64,000 bases of DNA from Thuidium tamariscinum (taxonomy: Eukaryota; Streptophyta; Bryopsida; Hypnales; Thuidiaceae), in NCBI GenBank assembly GCA_947034885.2, contig OX344749.2:33165182-33229181 (forward strand), written 5' to 3'. A model generated the notes under the pieces. That model did not search any database and was not told where the DNA came from. It saw only the letters and a program-made list of their open reading frames with translations. Numbering within the stretch: position 1 is the stretch's first letter; the number at the start of each line of letters is the position of its first letter. Shown piece after piece: positions 47,901 through 59,469 of this stretch. A program made the translations under genes and the position numbers.

Positions 47901-48370
47901 TTTTCCAAACTTTTAATTTTTTTTTTTAGTTTTTAGCTTTTACTCTTTGGCTAGTAGTGGTTTGTTTGCAATATAGGAACCAAGCTTCAAACAACTCTCC
48001 AATGCCCTTGAAAAGCATCTAATGTTTAGAAAAAAAAAGTCTAAAACCACCAATTTTTGATGCATTGTCCAAATCAAAAACTAAATTTAAAAAAATTTAT
48101 TGTACAAAAATAAATAAGGCAATGTATAGAAAGCATTTAGCCCATTGTCATAGGTATTTTTAGGTTAGTTTTAGATTAGATTTACTTTAGGTTTATAAAT
48201 AGGTTTAAGGCTAAAAAATAGTTTTGGAAGTTACAACAAACAATCAATCTTATAAAAGGTTATAAGCAAAAAATATTGACAAGACAATTAGTTTTGTCAA
48301 CTTCTTTCATCTTTGCTATGTGTTTTTTTTAATTTAATTTTTTAATAGAAATACTTCAATTATTGATTTC
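44920..48370. other. AT-rich DNA with one degraded TTAA-family copy
   Basis: At about 46735-47245 the family landmarks AGAAATAGAAAATGATTCAA, AATCTACATCCTATAG and TTGGTCCTTTAGGGATTTAG appear in order. Around 47460-47590 sequence matches, in reverse, the right flank inside 12256-13827. Short open frames elsewhere (for example 45557-45913, minus) are AT-rich and look like chance. No gene is supported. Confidence 0.4.
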
Positions 48371-48523
48371 CACTACAAGAAAACGGGGATATAAATGACT
48401 TGTCCACAATGACTCTACTGACAACAATGACTGCACAATGACTGGAAAACGACTATTTTGCAGTCATTGTTGTCGGTGCAATCATTGTGGACAAGTCATT
48501 TATACCCCCATTTTCTTGTAGTG
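48371..48523. mobile_element. CACTA-type miniature element forming a near-perfect hairpin
   Basis: 153 bp with ends CACTACAAGAAAACGGGG and CCCCATTTTCTTGTAGTG. The arms continue as ATAAATGACTTGTCCACAAT and ATTGTGGACAAGTCATTTAT, pairing along about 66 bp each side of a short loop near 48446-48458. The ends are those usual for plant CACTA elements, but a matching 3-bp duplication is not visible. Confidence 0.82.
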
Positions 48524-49570
48524 AATTCTATGGCCACAACACCCATATGACCACATGGATTGAAAGGCTAGAACATTTAAAGTTTAAAAGAAAAATTTGG
48601 TCCCTTCTTAACATAGACAAAAAAAAATTGGTCCCTCTTTGACATAGACAAAAAAACTTTAAGCCCCTTTGAGTTAATATTTTTTTTCTACCCCAAAATG
48701 CATATTTTCACCATTTGTAAGTATATAATGTAAGGTTCACTCATACAAAAAAATTTGAATGCAATTGAGATGTCTAACTATTCTAAATCAGCTTGCAATA
48801 TAAAGAGGTTAAGTAAATTGAATATACACTACCATTTTTTGATGATTTATTATGCAATGAATCACTTTTTGATATGAAATCTAAATAGTGAAAAGTTAGA
48901 GACAAACCTTTCAAATATGTGAAGAAATTTCAAGGACTTCAACTTCATAGATTGCAAATTAATAGGACTTAAAGTTCAAAGAAAATATATATATTTTCAA
49001 AACTACCCTAATGTTGCTAACAAACTTTGACTATTCTTAGATGATGTGATTTGAAAACCCCACATTTTTTTCTTCTTGACAATTTAAAGCCAAATTTGAT
49101 TAGTTACATGTAAGCCAAGTTTTAAAGTTGAAAGATGTTTTAGCAAAATATACAGAAAAGATGTCCCAATTGCCAAAGTTGAAATTTTTTTAGGGCACTA
49201 TTAATTTTATATCTAAGCACCCAATCACAAAGAGAAAAAAAAATCATACTCCTACTAAGAAGGTACTTGTTCATACAATATGTCAAAATTTCAAGAACAT
49301 GTAAGCAAAGTTGACTTCTTAGGAACTTACCTAGATATTAATTGTTCAACAGAGAATAGTCCTTTAAAGATTAACCCTTATGATCAAATATGAAAATCTT
49401 TCAATCCATATGTGATATTGTTGTCTTTTTCATTCCTATCTGACCTTTAACATGTGTAGTTTGAATTGTACAGTTGTAATTTTTAGAAAAAATTGATCAA
49501 ACTTATCAAAATGTTGACTTTTTAATCAATTTAGAGAAAATTTTAGGAAGCTTGGGAAAGACCTTGAGAG
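48524..49570. other. AT-rich intergenic DNA, nothing recognised
   Basis: No gene or element boundary supported. Confidence 0.4.
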
Positions 49571-49847
49571 CAGCCCTTTTTTTTTTACTTTTTGAGAAAG
49601 TGCCAAGATGGCGATCACTTCAAATTTGGTGAAGCATTGTATTTATATGTTCATCCATCTTTTGGACTTAAAAACACTTTTCTGTTATATTCATACACTT
49701 TTTCATCCAAATTTGACAACTTCATCCATATTTTAAAGAGAACTAGAAAATTTCTAGTGAAAAAAGATTACTTTTATCTGGCGAAAAAAAGACATTTATT
49801 TTGAAATGGTGCAATCTGGCCACAGGGCGCCGGAAAAAGAAAGGCTG
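49571..49847 (+). mobile_element. hAT-type miniature element, type 1 (young)
   Basis: 277 bp, ends CAGCCCTTTTTTTTTTTAC and CCGGAAAAAGAAAGGCTG. Perfect 8-bp duplication CTTGAGAG (49563-49570 and 49848-49855). Confidence 0.93.
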
Positions 49848-50698
49848 CTTGAGAGCATTTTCAGGGGTTCAGGGTTTGACCAAATGTTGGCGATTTCATT
49901 TCTTTTCAGCTTGTAAAATGCTCTTTTTCAACACACAAAGATTTGATTCCTCCTCTGAAGCATAAAGTACAACAGCTGCCACTACCAAATAGTGACGTGG
50001 ATCAATATTCTCAAAGACTTTGTAGTTTCAAAGTCAAAACTTTTTCTTTTTTGACACAAAATTTGGTTACTTTTGGTTACTTTGTACTTTGTGGGCATCC
50101 CAAATTGCAAAGGTTGGGCACAATTCTCAAAGCTCAGTTCGGTTCCAGCTTTTCAGGAAATTGAGATTTCGCCTAAAACAGTGCAAGTGAGATTTGGCTG
50201 CTTTTAACCCTGCTTTAAACCCTAGAATGGCCCTTTGGGGTTTCTCTATGTGATCCGCATTCAGCCTCATAACTCTTCAATTGTGATTAAATATATGAAT
50301 TGTGATACGTTGTTATTTATATACTATCATGATCATTAAATTATTTTACATTGAAAAGTATTTAGTCAATGTTTTTCTTATTGAATGCCACCATATTTGT
50401 AATATGCAATATGGTTGCAAAGGGCTTTCAGATCCTTTTAGGGTTAAAATGACAACCTTTTTTCAAGTTGATTGCCTTTGGCAAAAGCTAAACTCCTTGA
50501 AACAATTTTCAATAAATTTTCATAGGAGGACAAATGAAATTGGCATTCAACCTAAGTCAATTCATAATTTTTGAACCTTTGCACAATTAGTTATAAAATT
50601 TTGAAGTTGAAATGTAGTAGTCATTGAAAGTGTCCACCTCTATGAAATGTAATGTATAGTGTTGGTGCATTGAAGAAAGCAAAGTGTATACCTATGTA
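49848..50698. other. Intergenic DNA, nothing recognised
   Basis: Slightly higher GC near 49950-50270, with no convincing frame. Confidence 0.35.
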
Positions 50699-51106
50699 CT
50701 AGAGCATTGCCACCCACTCCCTCCAAATAAAACTAGGGAATGGGGTGGGCTAAGCCTTATAGCTCTTGGCAATTCTTAGGCTTTTTCCTTTTACTACCCA
50801 ATTGTGCCGTCAACAACATGCCCTAAACCAAGTAAAAATCATGCATTAATAATTTGATAAAATCAAGAGCCAACAAAGCACAAATTGATTAAAAAATTGC
50901 AAAAATAAGAGATTGTAACCCACAAACCCACAATGACAAGATGAAGCCAAGAGTCAAATCATGTCTTAGTATTATGAGAGGGAATTTTGGAGTGACCAAT
51001 CTCCTTTTGTCCTTCGCTAGGTGTATAGTGGGAGATTATTTATTGGCTAGCCACACTCTATAATAGCCTGGACACCTTCCTAGGGAATGGGTGGTAATAC
51101 TCTTAG
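50699..51106. mobile_element. TIR element (408 bp) with possible TA duplication
   Basis: The left end CTAGAGCATTGCCACCCACT and right end GTGGGT-like GGGTGGTAATACTCTTAG are inverted over about 25 bp. TA precedes and follows, as for Stowaway/Tc1-mariner-type elements. It is non-coding. Confidence 0.6.
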
Positions 51107-52090
51107 TAGTTGCGTTTAGAACAAGGGCACATTTAGAGCATCCTATCTTATTTTACTTCATACTAAGGTCATCCTCAATGCATTCTAGAATTTACCACTT
51201 ATCAAATATAACTCCCAATATAACTCCAACATCACTATTTTGTAATTTAGAGCTTGAAATTCTTATGATTGTAAGAGCATTCAAAAGAACTTTGAATAGG
51301 TATAAGAAATCTTAAATTTACACATTGGACAATGAAATAAACCACTTCAAAAGGATACTAAAAGTGTTTCCCACTAGGCCACTTGAGGCTTGTGGTTTGT
51401 ACTCTTTTTTCACTTTGATAAAATTCTATTTCATTTACTTTTTTAAAAAGCATACTAAAAGACAAAAATTGCTACAATGACTTTGAAATGGATAAATCCA
51501 ATGTCCCATAGTCATAGTGACTATTACAAAATACTCTTCCCAATACAAAATTTGGTCAATTGTAGTTGAAAAGGCTGTAATATTGACCACATTTTTAAAC
51601 AACTTCAATGCTAAATGGCACAATAGTCTAGCATCCGTACCAACAATTCTATAAGGCTTGCCACAAGTCATATAACGGCCCTTATACATATGATCTTGTG
51701 ATAAGTTTCATCATTTTTAAAATTGTAACGATATGAATTCAAACTAGATGTGTTATAGATCACATAAGAAAAGAAAACACAACTATCACTTATGGATTGA
51801 AAGATTATAATGTTTGATAGTGAGAGCATTGAAAACAATCATTTGAAGTTCAATTTATATTTCAAATCTAATATCAAGGTTATGAAGAAGATGCCCAATG
51901 GACACACTTTGCAAAATCTTGAACACACAAATTGTGAACATCCATCATCAAATTGAATATTTGATGCTAAAAATGAATTTTAAAACATTAAATTAAAAAT
52001 ATTAAAACAACTAATTTAATAATAATTTATTTAGCTTCTAAATTTTTCCAACACCTAATGTGGTCCCTTTGGCATTTAGTAGATAACCTT
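51107..52090 (+). mobile_element. Region ending in a TTAA-family copy
   Basis: From about 51700 the sequence follows the outer element of 12256-13827 without the nested insertion, closing TTTGGCATTTAGTAGATAA near 52085. The part 51107-51690 is unassigned. A new family-like end, TTAACCCCCTGTAATGCCTT, starts just after, at about 52092. Confidence 0.45.
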
Positions 52091-52560
52091 TAACCCCCTG
52101 TAATGCCTTGAAATGAGTTTAGGACAATTTCAAATGATCAATAGAAGATGTAAAACTACAATTTGTCATCTACATTTTTTTAGAGTATTCTTTGAGTGTA
52201 TTTTTAGTACAATTCAATTCCTTCATTGAATTGTCATTGATTTTCTTATAGATGAAAATGCTAAAAAAACAAATCATCAAAGATGCTTTTCTAATGTATT
52301 TTGACAATTCCTACCTCCTTGCTTTGAATCTAAATTTTAGGTCTGAAAATTATCTTTTTGAATTTGAATCCAACTAATGAAATAAAAATTACTTGGCATA
52401 GTTTCCAATTCATTTTCAAATTTCATAAAATTTAAAATTTTATTGCAATTTGAACATTTGACCATGGTCCATTCATCTTCTAATTTGCTAATGATATTGA
52501 ACTTTGATTCACATCATGGTGATCAATACTATGATATGTACCAAAGACAAAAGTTTTAGG

Positions 52561-53142
52561 TTTTAGTCCCTAGAAGATTGATGTCCCTTTAGAAGACAAA
52601 TGGATTTCAAGCAAGTTCCTATGATCTCAATTTTTGGTGAATTTTTTTTTAATATTTCTCATAAGATAGAAAATTGATTAGCTTTGTAGGAATAAATTTG
52701 TTTATTTCAATTGGTCCTTGGTAGCAAAAGTTATACCACAAAAGCCCAAAACTAAATTCAATAGGTAAACAACTTTCTTTTTTGCAACAAGACAAAATTA
52801 AATTCTTAAATTTTTTTCCTAAAAGAATAAATTTTTTTCTACATGTAAAACTTTGATTCATTCTAGTTGGACTAGTAATGAGAAAGTTATGGACAATATA
52901 TTTTTTCAAGCAATTTCAACATCTTTTTGAAAAAATAACTTTAATTACTTGTATCTTCCAATCTACATGGTCAAACTTTATGAAATTTTTTACTATAAAA
53001 TTTCAAACAAGTTAAGTACAAGATCCTATGGTTAGAATCTCAAAGAATTTTTTTTTTTCTGTTTTTTTAGATGAACGCAACAAAATGGGAGTTTTAAGTG
53101 GTTTTGACCAAAAAAATGGCCCCAATGCTTTAAGTATTAAAG
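52561..53142 (-). mobile_element. TTAA-ended family copy, inverted
   Basis: Starts TTTTAGTCCCTAGAAGATTG. Reverse-order landmarks TTGGTAGCAAAAGTTATACC, GGACTAGTAATGAGAAAGTT and GTACAAGATCCTATGG follow. The worn end is near AATGCTTTAAGTATTAAAG. Confidence 0.55.
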
Positions 53143-54429
53143 CATATTTTGTATTTGATGTGAATTTCCTTCATTTCCTTTAAAAAAATTCATAAAAATT
53201 TGAAAATTTCAAGACTCTAGGAAATATGTGATAACATTTTTGAAAAATAAAATAAAATAAATTATATTTGAATACATGGAATAATGTAGCATTCAAAGCA
53301 ATGAATTTGCACGATCTTTTTATGGTCAAAGGGTCCATTGTTTCAAGGTTAACCCTTAAAAGACAGATCTATAACCATTGATTTCAAGTTTGGTTGTCAT
53401 TCAGTTTTGTTGCCATTTTGGAACTAGATATTTATGACCAAAATTTAATTTATTTTTCAGAGATGGAATTACATGTCTTCTCTACAAAAAGTAGATTTTT
53501 TTTTGACTAAAATTGATTTTTTTGAGAATTTTTTTGAGATTTAAGTGAAGAAAAAATCATATCTAATAGAAAATTATGTCAAAAAATCTAACAATTTCAC
53601 CATGTGTGTACATTACAGTGACAAACATCATGGTGTAAACTCAATTTTTGTATACTTTTGTAAATAGAATGCAATAGACATTGAAAATACATCCAAAGTC
53701 CAAATTGAAAAAAATATTAAATATTACAAATTTTTACAAAATTCCAATTGGAGTAGAAACTAGAGTAGAGGGCCTTCATTTCATTAGTTGGGCTCAAATT
53801 CAAAAAATACCATTTTTGTGGATAAATTTTAGATTTACTCAAATTCTCAAAATACACTAAAATGGCAAATTTTGCCATCCATTTTCTTTATTTACTTCTC
53901 AACTACATGAAAATAAACATTAGTTAGACTTAAAATTCAATTGGATATACTTTGTAGCTCAACTAGAAAGGTCATTAAAAAAATGGATGAAAAAACTATT
54001 ATTAACATCTTCAAATGACCCTCGACTGTCATCCAGACACCACAAAAAAGGCGGTGGCAACAAGGGTTAATGAGAAAAACAATCTTTGTACAATAGATGT
54101 TCACGCAAACATTTGCGAATGTGACACTTCCCCCCAACTACCATTTTTTTACTCCTATGCATGGTTCCTATTATTCTATTGGTCATATTTTCATATTTTC
54201 TTGTAGGGAGGTTCCAATGCACTAAACAATGAAATATTTGGACATTGTATGTAAAATCTGTGAAGGGCCAATCAATTTTTTTTGTTTTTTAGTAAATGTT
54301 CTAATACTCTTAATTCTACATAAGTATATATTGATTTAGGAAATGTACATTGGGAAATTATGCCAATTTTAAATTAATGGTGCATTTTGGGGTGTCCACC
54401 TTATGACCTACTTTAAACCCACAATCTCC
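53143..54429. other. AT-rich intergenic DNA, nothing recognised
   Basis: No gene supported; one TTAACCCTTAAAAG end-like sequence lies at about 53350. Confidence 0.4.
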
Positions 54430-54660
54430 AAGTCACCAAAGTAGGATGCTCTAAAAGCAACCACTAATACAAAGTACATCTTGCTTTCTTCAATGTACCA
54501 ATAGTGCAAATTTCAAGAAGTGGTTGCTTTTAGGGACCATTACATTTCAACTTCAAAAATTCAAAACTAATTCCATGAAGGTCCAAAAAATATGAAATAA
54601 CTTGGGTTAGATGCCAATTTCATTTTTCTTCCCATTAAAATTTACCTTACAGTAGAAACA
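54430..54660. repeat. Copy of the GGTCCTAAAATGGA family
   Basis: GATGCTCTAAAAGCAACCAC, then ATGAAATAACTTGGGTTAGA and GCCAATTTCATTTTTCTTCC, match 32497-32791 in order. Its right end is lost. Confidence 0.5.
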
Positions 54661-54994
54661 CCCAAAAACGTCCAAATAAGGAATTCAGCATAGTTGGAGG
54701 CAGCGTTTTCTAAAACTCATATTTTTCCAGTATTAGCGAGTGAAAATCATGAATATTAAAAAAAATCAAAAATTTCAAAATCAATATATAATTTCTATAA
54801 ATTTCCAAAGTGTTGGCTCCCTAGACCACTGGAACCATCCTATAGGTGTACCTTTAACTGAACACCTACTGAAATCAATTGTCAGTGAATGAAAACTATA
54901 CATGTGTCTTACAACTGTGTTAGCAAATTAGAATTAAACATTTGTTGGACGCTTTAATGAATGCTTATGGACAGATTTAGTGGTACTCTAGGGT

Positions 54995-55310
54995 CCAGGA
55001 ATAGGTACAAGGACAGAAATGGGTGTTTCTCCCTTACTAAAAATTGTTTCAAAGAATTTAGCTTCCTCCACCACTGCCCAATCCCAATCAGCTCTTCCAA
55101 GGTTGCTTTCAATAGCAGACTCCCCTGGTCATGAGAAGGTGGCCACAACAGTTGCCGTCTTCTAGTCGACCTTAACCCAAATCATTTGAGCCCCATGTGC
55201 CCCTCTATGGGTCCATTTCTGCAATCAGTGAATCCTTTGCGGCTGCACCTTCTCAAAGCATTTATGAGGCAAAGCATCAGCAGCCTTCAGTGTAGTATAC
55301 ATTCCTCACG
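54995..55310 (-). pseudogene. Decayed coding fragment of unknown family
   Basis: One minus-strand frame reads like protein across about 100 codons, with in-frame stops: ALPHKCFEKVQPQRIH, WTHRGAHGAQMIWVKVD, KTATVVATFS and then GRADWDWAVVEEAKFFET followed by SVLVPIPGP. Composition is markedly GC-richer than the surroundings. I do not recognise the family. A young hAT-type element (55374-55514) lies just upstream in the same GC-rich patch. It is most likely the relic of a host gene or a stranded exon. Confidence 0.35.
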
Positions 55311-55373
55311 TTTCCCTCTGTCTGTGAAAGAGTGGAGGATATGCAATTATGCATTAGAAAACACTGAATTAAG

Positions 55374-55514
55374 CAGGGTTTTTTTTTCTGGTGATTTATC
55401 GCCAGCTTCCCGCTCTGGCTCACCAGTGTTCGTGGCTCCCTCCCAATATTGGCCTCTGCTGGGAGGCCACAGAGGGCTTTACTGTAGATGAACAGTACCA
55501 AAAAAAAAACCCTG
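55374..55514. mobile_element. hAT-type miniature element, type 4 (141 bp, young)
   Basis: Ends CAGGGTTTTTTTTTCTGG and CCAAAAAAAAAACCCTG. Perfect 8-bp duplication GAATTAAG (55366-55373 and 55515-55522). The interior is unusually GC-rich, with a secondary inverted repeat around GGCCTC...GAGGCC. Confidence 0.92.
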
Positions 55515-55866
55515 GAATTAAGTGATGAATGGGCCTAATAAGTTAAGAGCACTTCTTGCTTTGAGGAGTTGTGCTATTCAAGCATGCTCGACATATCCAA
55601 TGGACTGCGGCAGAGTGGAAATTTTGGGGTCAAAAGTCATGAACAAGCTGTAGAAGTCCAATTCCAAAGTCTTTCAAATGTTGAGGGAAAAAATTTAAGA
55701 GCTGCAGGAACTTAGGTTGTGCTTATCTTTCCCATAACATCCAGTTATCATGGCCTTCACTGTACTGTATAGTAGATGGTGTGGAATATTTTAAATCCAA
55801 GAGCCTTCATGATCAATGCCTTTTTTTCATGCAATCTGCACATCACATTGAGCATTGAGTCTCCAC

Positions 55867-55996
55867 CAGTGATCCCAAACCTGGCTAAATTTTGCTCATT
55901 TTCTACTTAATTTTTTCATGCCCTTTGTATATATTTTTAAAATCTTCCAAAAATGAACATTTGGCTAAAAACCCTGAATCTGTTCTGAAATCACTG
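55867..55996 (-). mobile_element. 130-bp hAT-type miniature element (CAGTGA family, copy 2)
   Basis: Inverted relative of 6036-6166, collinear along its whole length. Flanks GTCTCCAC and GTCTCCGC match at 7 of 8. Confidence 0.85.
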
Positions 55997-56479
55997 GTCT
56001 CCGCTTGTCTACTATAGTCTCAGATGAAGTATTGGTGACCATAGGATATTCTACATCTTCTCATTGTAGAGCCTACGAGCATGGCCACAGTTGGACTCAG
56101 CATCAGGTTTGTTTTTTCTGGCAAAATTTCACCATATCTGTAAGAATCTGATGAATCAGCAGTAAACCTTCCAAAAATTGACCACTGCAGCAAGGCTAGA
56201 ACAAGGGACATTGGTCCAAAAAAACAAACTTGCTCAGCATTTGACTCAAGATTAGCTCTTAGCAGTGTTCTTCATCTCTAGCTTGGCCATGTGGGAGCCA
56301 TTGGCCCCAGTGTAATATGGTGTAGGCAACCCTCCCAACAAAGGCAAACTCTATTAATAAGGAATTCAATTTATATTTCTTTAAATTTGTACCAATATCA
56401 AATTGATTTTTTATTCTTTGAGATCTTCCCCTCCTTGTAAGAGGAATTCTCAAAATGCTTTGAGTTTTCAAGTGCGCAA
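55997..56479. other. Intergenic DNA, nothing recognised
   Basis: Slightly higher GC to about 56300, continuing the patch that holds the decayed fragment. No frame is supported. Confidence 0.35.
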
Positions 56480-56955
56480 GGCTCACTATATCCTCATAGG
56501 GTGGAAGGAGGTGCCCAATCTATGTCTGATATATGAATTTGAACTAATTTGAACTAGAAGGAACTCCTACTAGTTCAAATTCGTATATCCCACATGGGTT
56601 GGAACACCTTCTTCTTCATCAAGAAGATGTAGTAAGTTCCACTTACATTTGGAAACTCACATCACTACATCCACATGGAGTGGATGGAGGTAACTCATCC
56701 CAAGTGGGTAGTTATAATTCAAATTCCCCACTTGGGATGAGTTACCTCCATCCACTCCATGTGGATGTAGTGATGTGAGTTTCCAAATGTGAGTGGAGCT
56801 TCCTGCATCCTCTTGATGAAGAAGAAGGTGTTCCAACCCATGTAGGATAAATAAGAGTATGAATTTGAAGGAGCTTTTTCAAGTTCATACTCTTATTTAT
56901 CCCACATGGATTGGGTTGGAATACCATCTTCCTCACCAAGAGGATACAATGAGTT
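56480..56955. repeat. Three-hairpin palindrome cluster
   Basis: The central hairpin has ~120-bp arms (56589-56708 and 56726-56846; ACATGGGTTGGAACACC against GGTGTTCCAACCCATGT). It is flanked by a left hairpin at 56527-56590 (AATTTGAACTA... / TAGTTCAAATT) and a right one at 56846-56905 (ATAAATAAGAGTATGAA / TTCATACTCTTATTTAT). The outermost sequences (CTCACTATATCCTC and GAGGATACAATGAG) are also inverted, so the whole ~475 bp is one palindrome. It is probably a foldback element, with no target duplication fixed. Confidence 0.85.
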
Positions 56956-58464
56956 CTACTTTATACTCGAAAATTCACACCAAGATGGAATTGAGTTTTC
57001 ATCTTCATTTTTGAGACAAGTCTCTTTTTCTTTGAAAGAAATTGCTCATAAAAGTTTCATTTTTCTTAAAAATTAAAATTAAAATTGGAATGTTAGATGG
57101 GTGTCTTTACCTCAATATTGGGGTCTAAAGTGAAGTCAATCCCTTTGTTGAGCTATAGCTAAGGCTATGTATTTGGCCGTTTCTCTCTATTAAGTTTGGC
57201 AGTAGCTGGCTTGTTTTTGGCCTCGACCGTATCTACAATGGGACAATCACTTTCACCCAAATTAACCAAATACCCAACCTACATCACTTGAAGAGCAATT
57301 GTGGCCATGCTCTAATGCAATGGCAATGCATCTACTAAATGCTATATTCTTCATATAATTCAATTTGCAATCAATCCATTGCTATTGGCATGTTTGGATT
57401 AGGTCGGAGGTGGAACTCAAAGCACCCAGTAGTAAGGTCAAGTCTATGCTACATCATGATTCTAGAAATGCACTAGTTTTTCAACTAAAATATCTACTTT
57501 TCTACTAATTTCTGGGATTGAGTAGCATGCAAGGTGAGATGATAAATGAGGTGAGACAGAGAATCAAAGTCGAGGATAATTTAAGGTTATTATAATAAGT
57601 TTGGTCAATGGAAAGGAAAGTAGACTCTATTAATCCTATAATCAAGGAGAGTTGCGAAAGGGAGGGACTTGATGTCTATAACCAAAATTAAGTTGTCTAA
57701 TCTCCATATAAACAATGTGAAGCTAGTTAGAAATCAAATCAAGTTTAAGCATGCAAATAATTTCTAACAAAGAAGAAGACTTCAATAAGCCCTATTGCTA
57801 TTTGACCTTGTTACAAGGCTATAGACATATTCTAATGACTATAGATGGATGGTGTCATTAGTAGGTATGTGCTAGTCACATGTGCTTTGTAAATAGATTT
57901 GTTTAATCATGTGGTGTTAAAGCCCCAAAATATTTTGTTACATCAAAATATTTTTTTCATTTTTAAGCAAACTTTAGTGGTTTTAGATCTTCTATTTATT
58001 GTTTGAAGTTTTTAGCATTTTTCTAAATTATCATCCTCTTTGTGTCAAACTTTGTTTCATAGAATTCCAATAAATGTTGCAAAAGTTTTAAGTATTGTTT
58101 TTTTAAGGTCAAACTTGAGCAAATTGAATGGCAATGAAAGGAATTTTGCCTCCTTCAATTAAAAACTAAATTGAATTTGGAGTATGCCCACCTTAAAGGC
58201 TTTGAGTCATTGAATTGTGACTGGTGAAATGAAGCAGTTACGACAAGCTTTGCTTTATTGAAAATTATGATACTTCTGTATAAAAATAATATTTGAAGTT
58301 CATTTTTCAACTCAATTTTTAATAGTTTTAGGGGGGGGGGGAAATGCATCATATGTAGATTTCTTTCTTCACTATTTATAACCATTATTATCTAATAACA
58401 TTAAAACCTTAGATGTAAATGTTTTGAGCTTAAAGTTGTCTTTGTATTTGCATTATAACATCTT
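56956..58464. other. AT-rich intergenic DNA, nothing recognised
   Basis: No gene. A run of ten G lies at about 58331-58340. Confidence 0.4.
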
Positions 58465-59469
58465 TTAATCCCTAAAGGATCATTGTCCTTCCATGGGACA
58501 AATAGATTCTTATGGCCTCAATTTTTAGTAAAACTTTTTGAAACTTTCTCATAATATAGAAAAACTTATGAGTTTAGTGAGAATATATTTTTCAATTGGT
58601 GCCGGGAGAAAAAGTTATGCCATCTTAAATATAATTTTCATGTCACCATTAGAATTAGAAAAAGAAATTCACAAAAGTTTCTTAAAAAATAATTTTTTAT
58701 TCTTATAGATCATATTTTTGTCTACATTTGAAAAAATTGTTTGATGAGGCTAAATTTTCTTGCTAAAACAATCTCATTCTTGGAATTATTGTGTTTTAAT
58801 CCCATTTTAGAGCTCTTAATGATTTATTTTTTCTTCTAATCTTGGACCTACTTCTATACAATCATTTTTTAAGAAATTAAAATCGAGCAATCAAAATTTT
58901 TTTTCTAGACTTTTAAATCAATTCTTCAGCACATGAAATTTTTAATTCAAGGTTCATAACATTCAGTAGCAAGAAGAGACTCTGCCTTTTCCAAGCAGGC
59001 AGAGTCATCCACGAATTCCAAGCTCAAACTCTGACGCGTTGCTTCTTTGCCTTGCTACTGAATAAAAGTTACTGATTTGGTGTGAAATATTCCACACCAT
59101 TTCATCCTTTTGGATGGAATGATGTGGGATATTCCACACGATTCCGTCCTTGGGAAGGCAGTCCTGCAGAGTGCTACTGAATGTTATGTTTGTAGTGCAA
59201 AACTTTTCCACAAATGGTTGTCAAAGTCATCTAAAATTGTAGAGTTGTTGTTTATAGAATATCTTTTTTTCAACTTTGAATGCTCATATCTTTCAATCTA
59301 TATGGTCAAATATTATGAAATTTTTACCACATGATCTCAAACAAATAAAGTACAAGATTCTATAGTTTAATTTTTTTTTAATTTTTTTTCTTTTTTTGGA
59401 AGAATGTAGCAAAAATGGCAATTTTGAGTGTTTTTTGACAAAAGAATAATTGGGTCATATATGGGTTAA
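58465..59469 (-). mobile_element. TTAA-ended family copy, inverted, carrying an insertion
   Basis: Ends TTAATCCCTAAAGGATCATT and ...TCATATATGGGTTAA. Reverse-order family landmarks lie on both sides of the inserted element at 58956-59187. Confidence 0.65.
58956..59187. mobile_element. Inserted GC-rich inverted-repeat element (232 bp)
   Basis: Perfect 16-bp inverted ends ATAACATTCAGTAGCA / TGCTACTGAATGTTAT. CAGTAGCAAG recurs inverted internally (59051-59060). A strong ~27-bp-arm palindrome spans about 59080-59140 (GAAATATTCCACACCAT / ATGATGTGGGATATTCC). It is clearly richer in GC than the element it interrupts. Confidence 0.75.
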
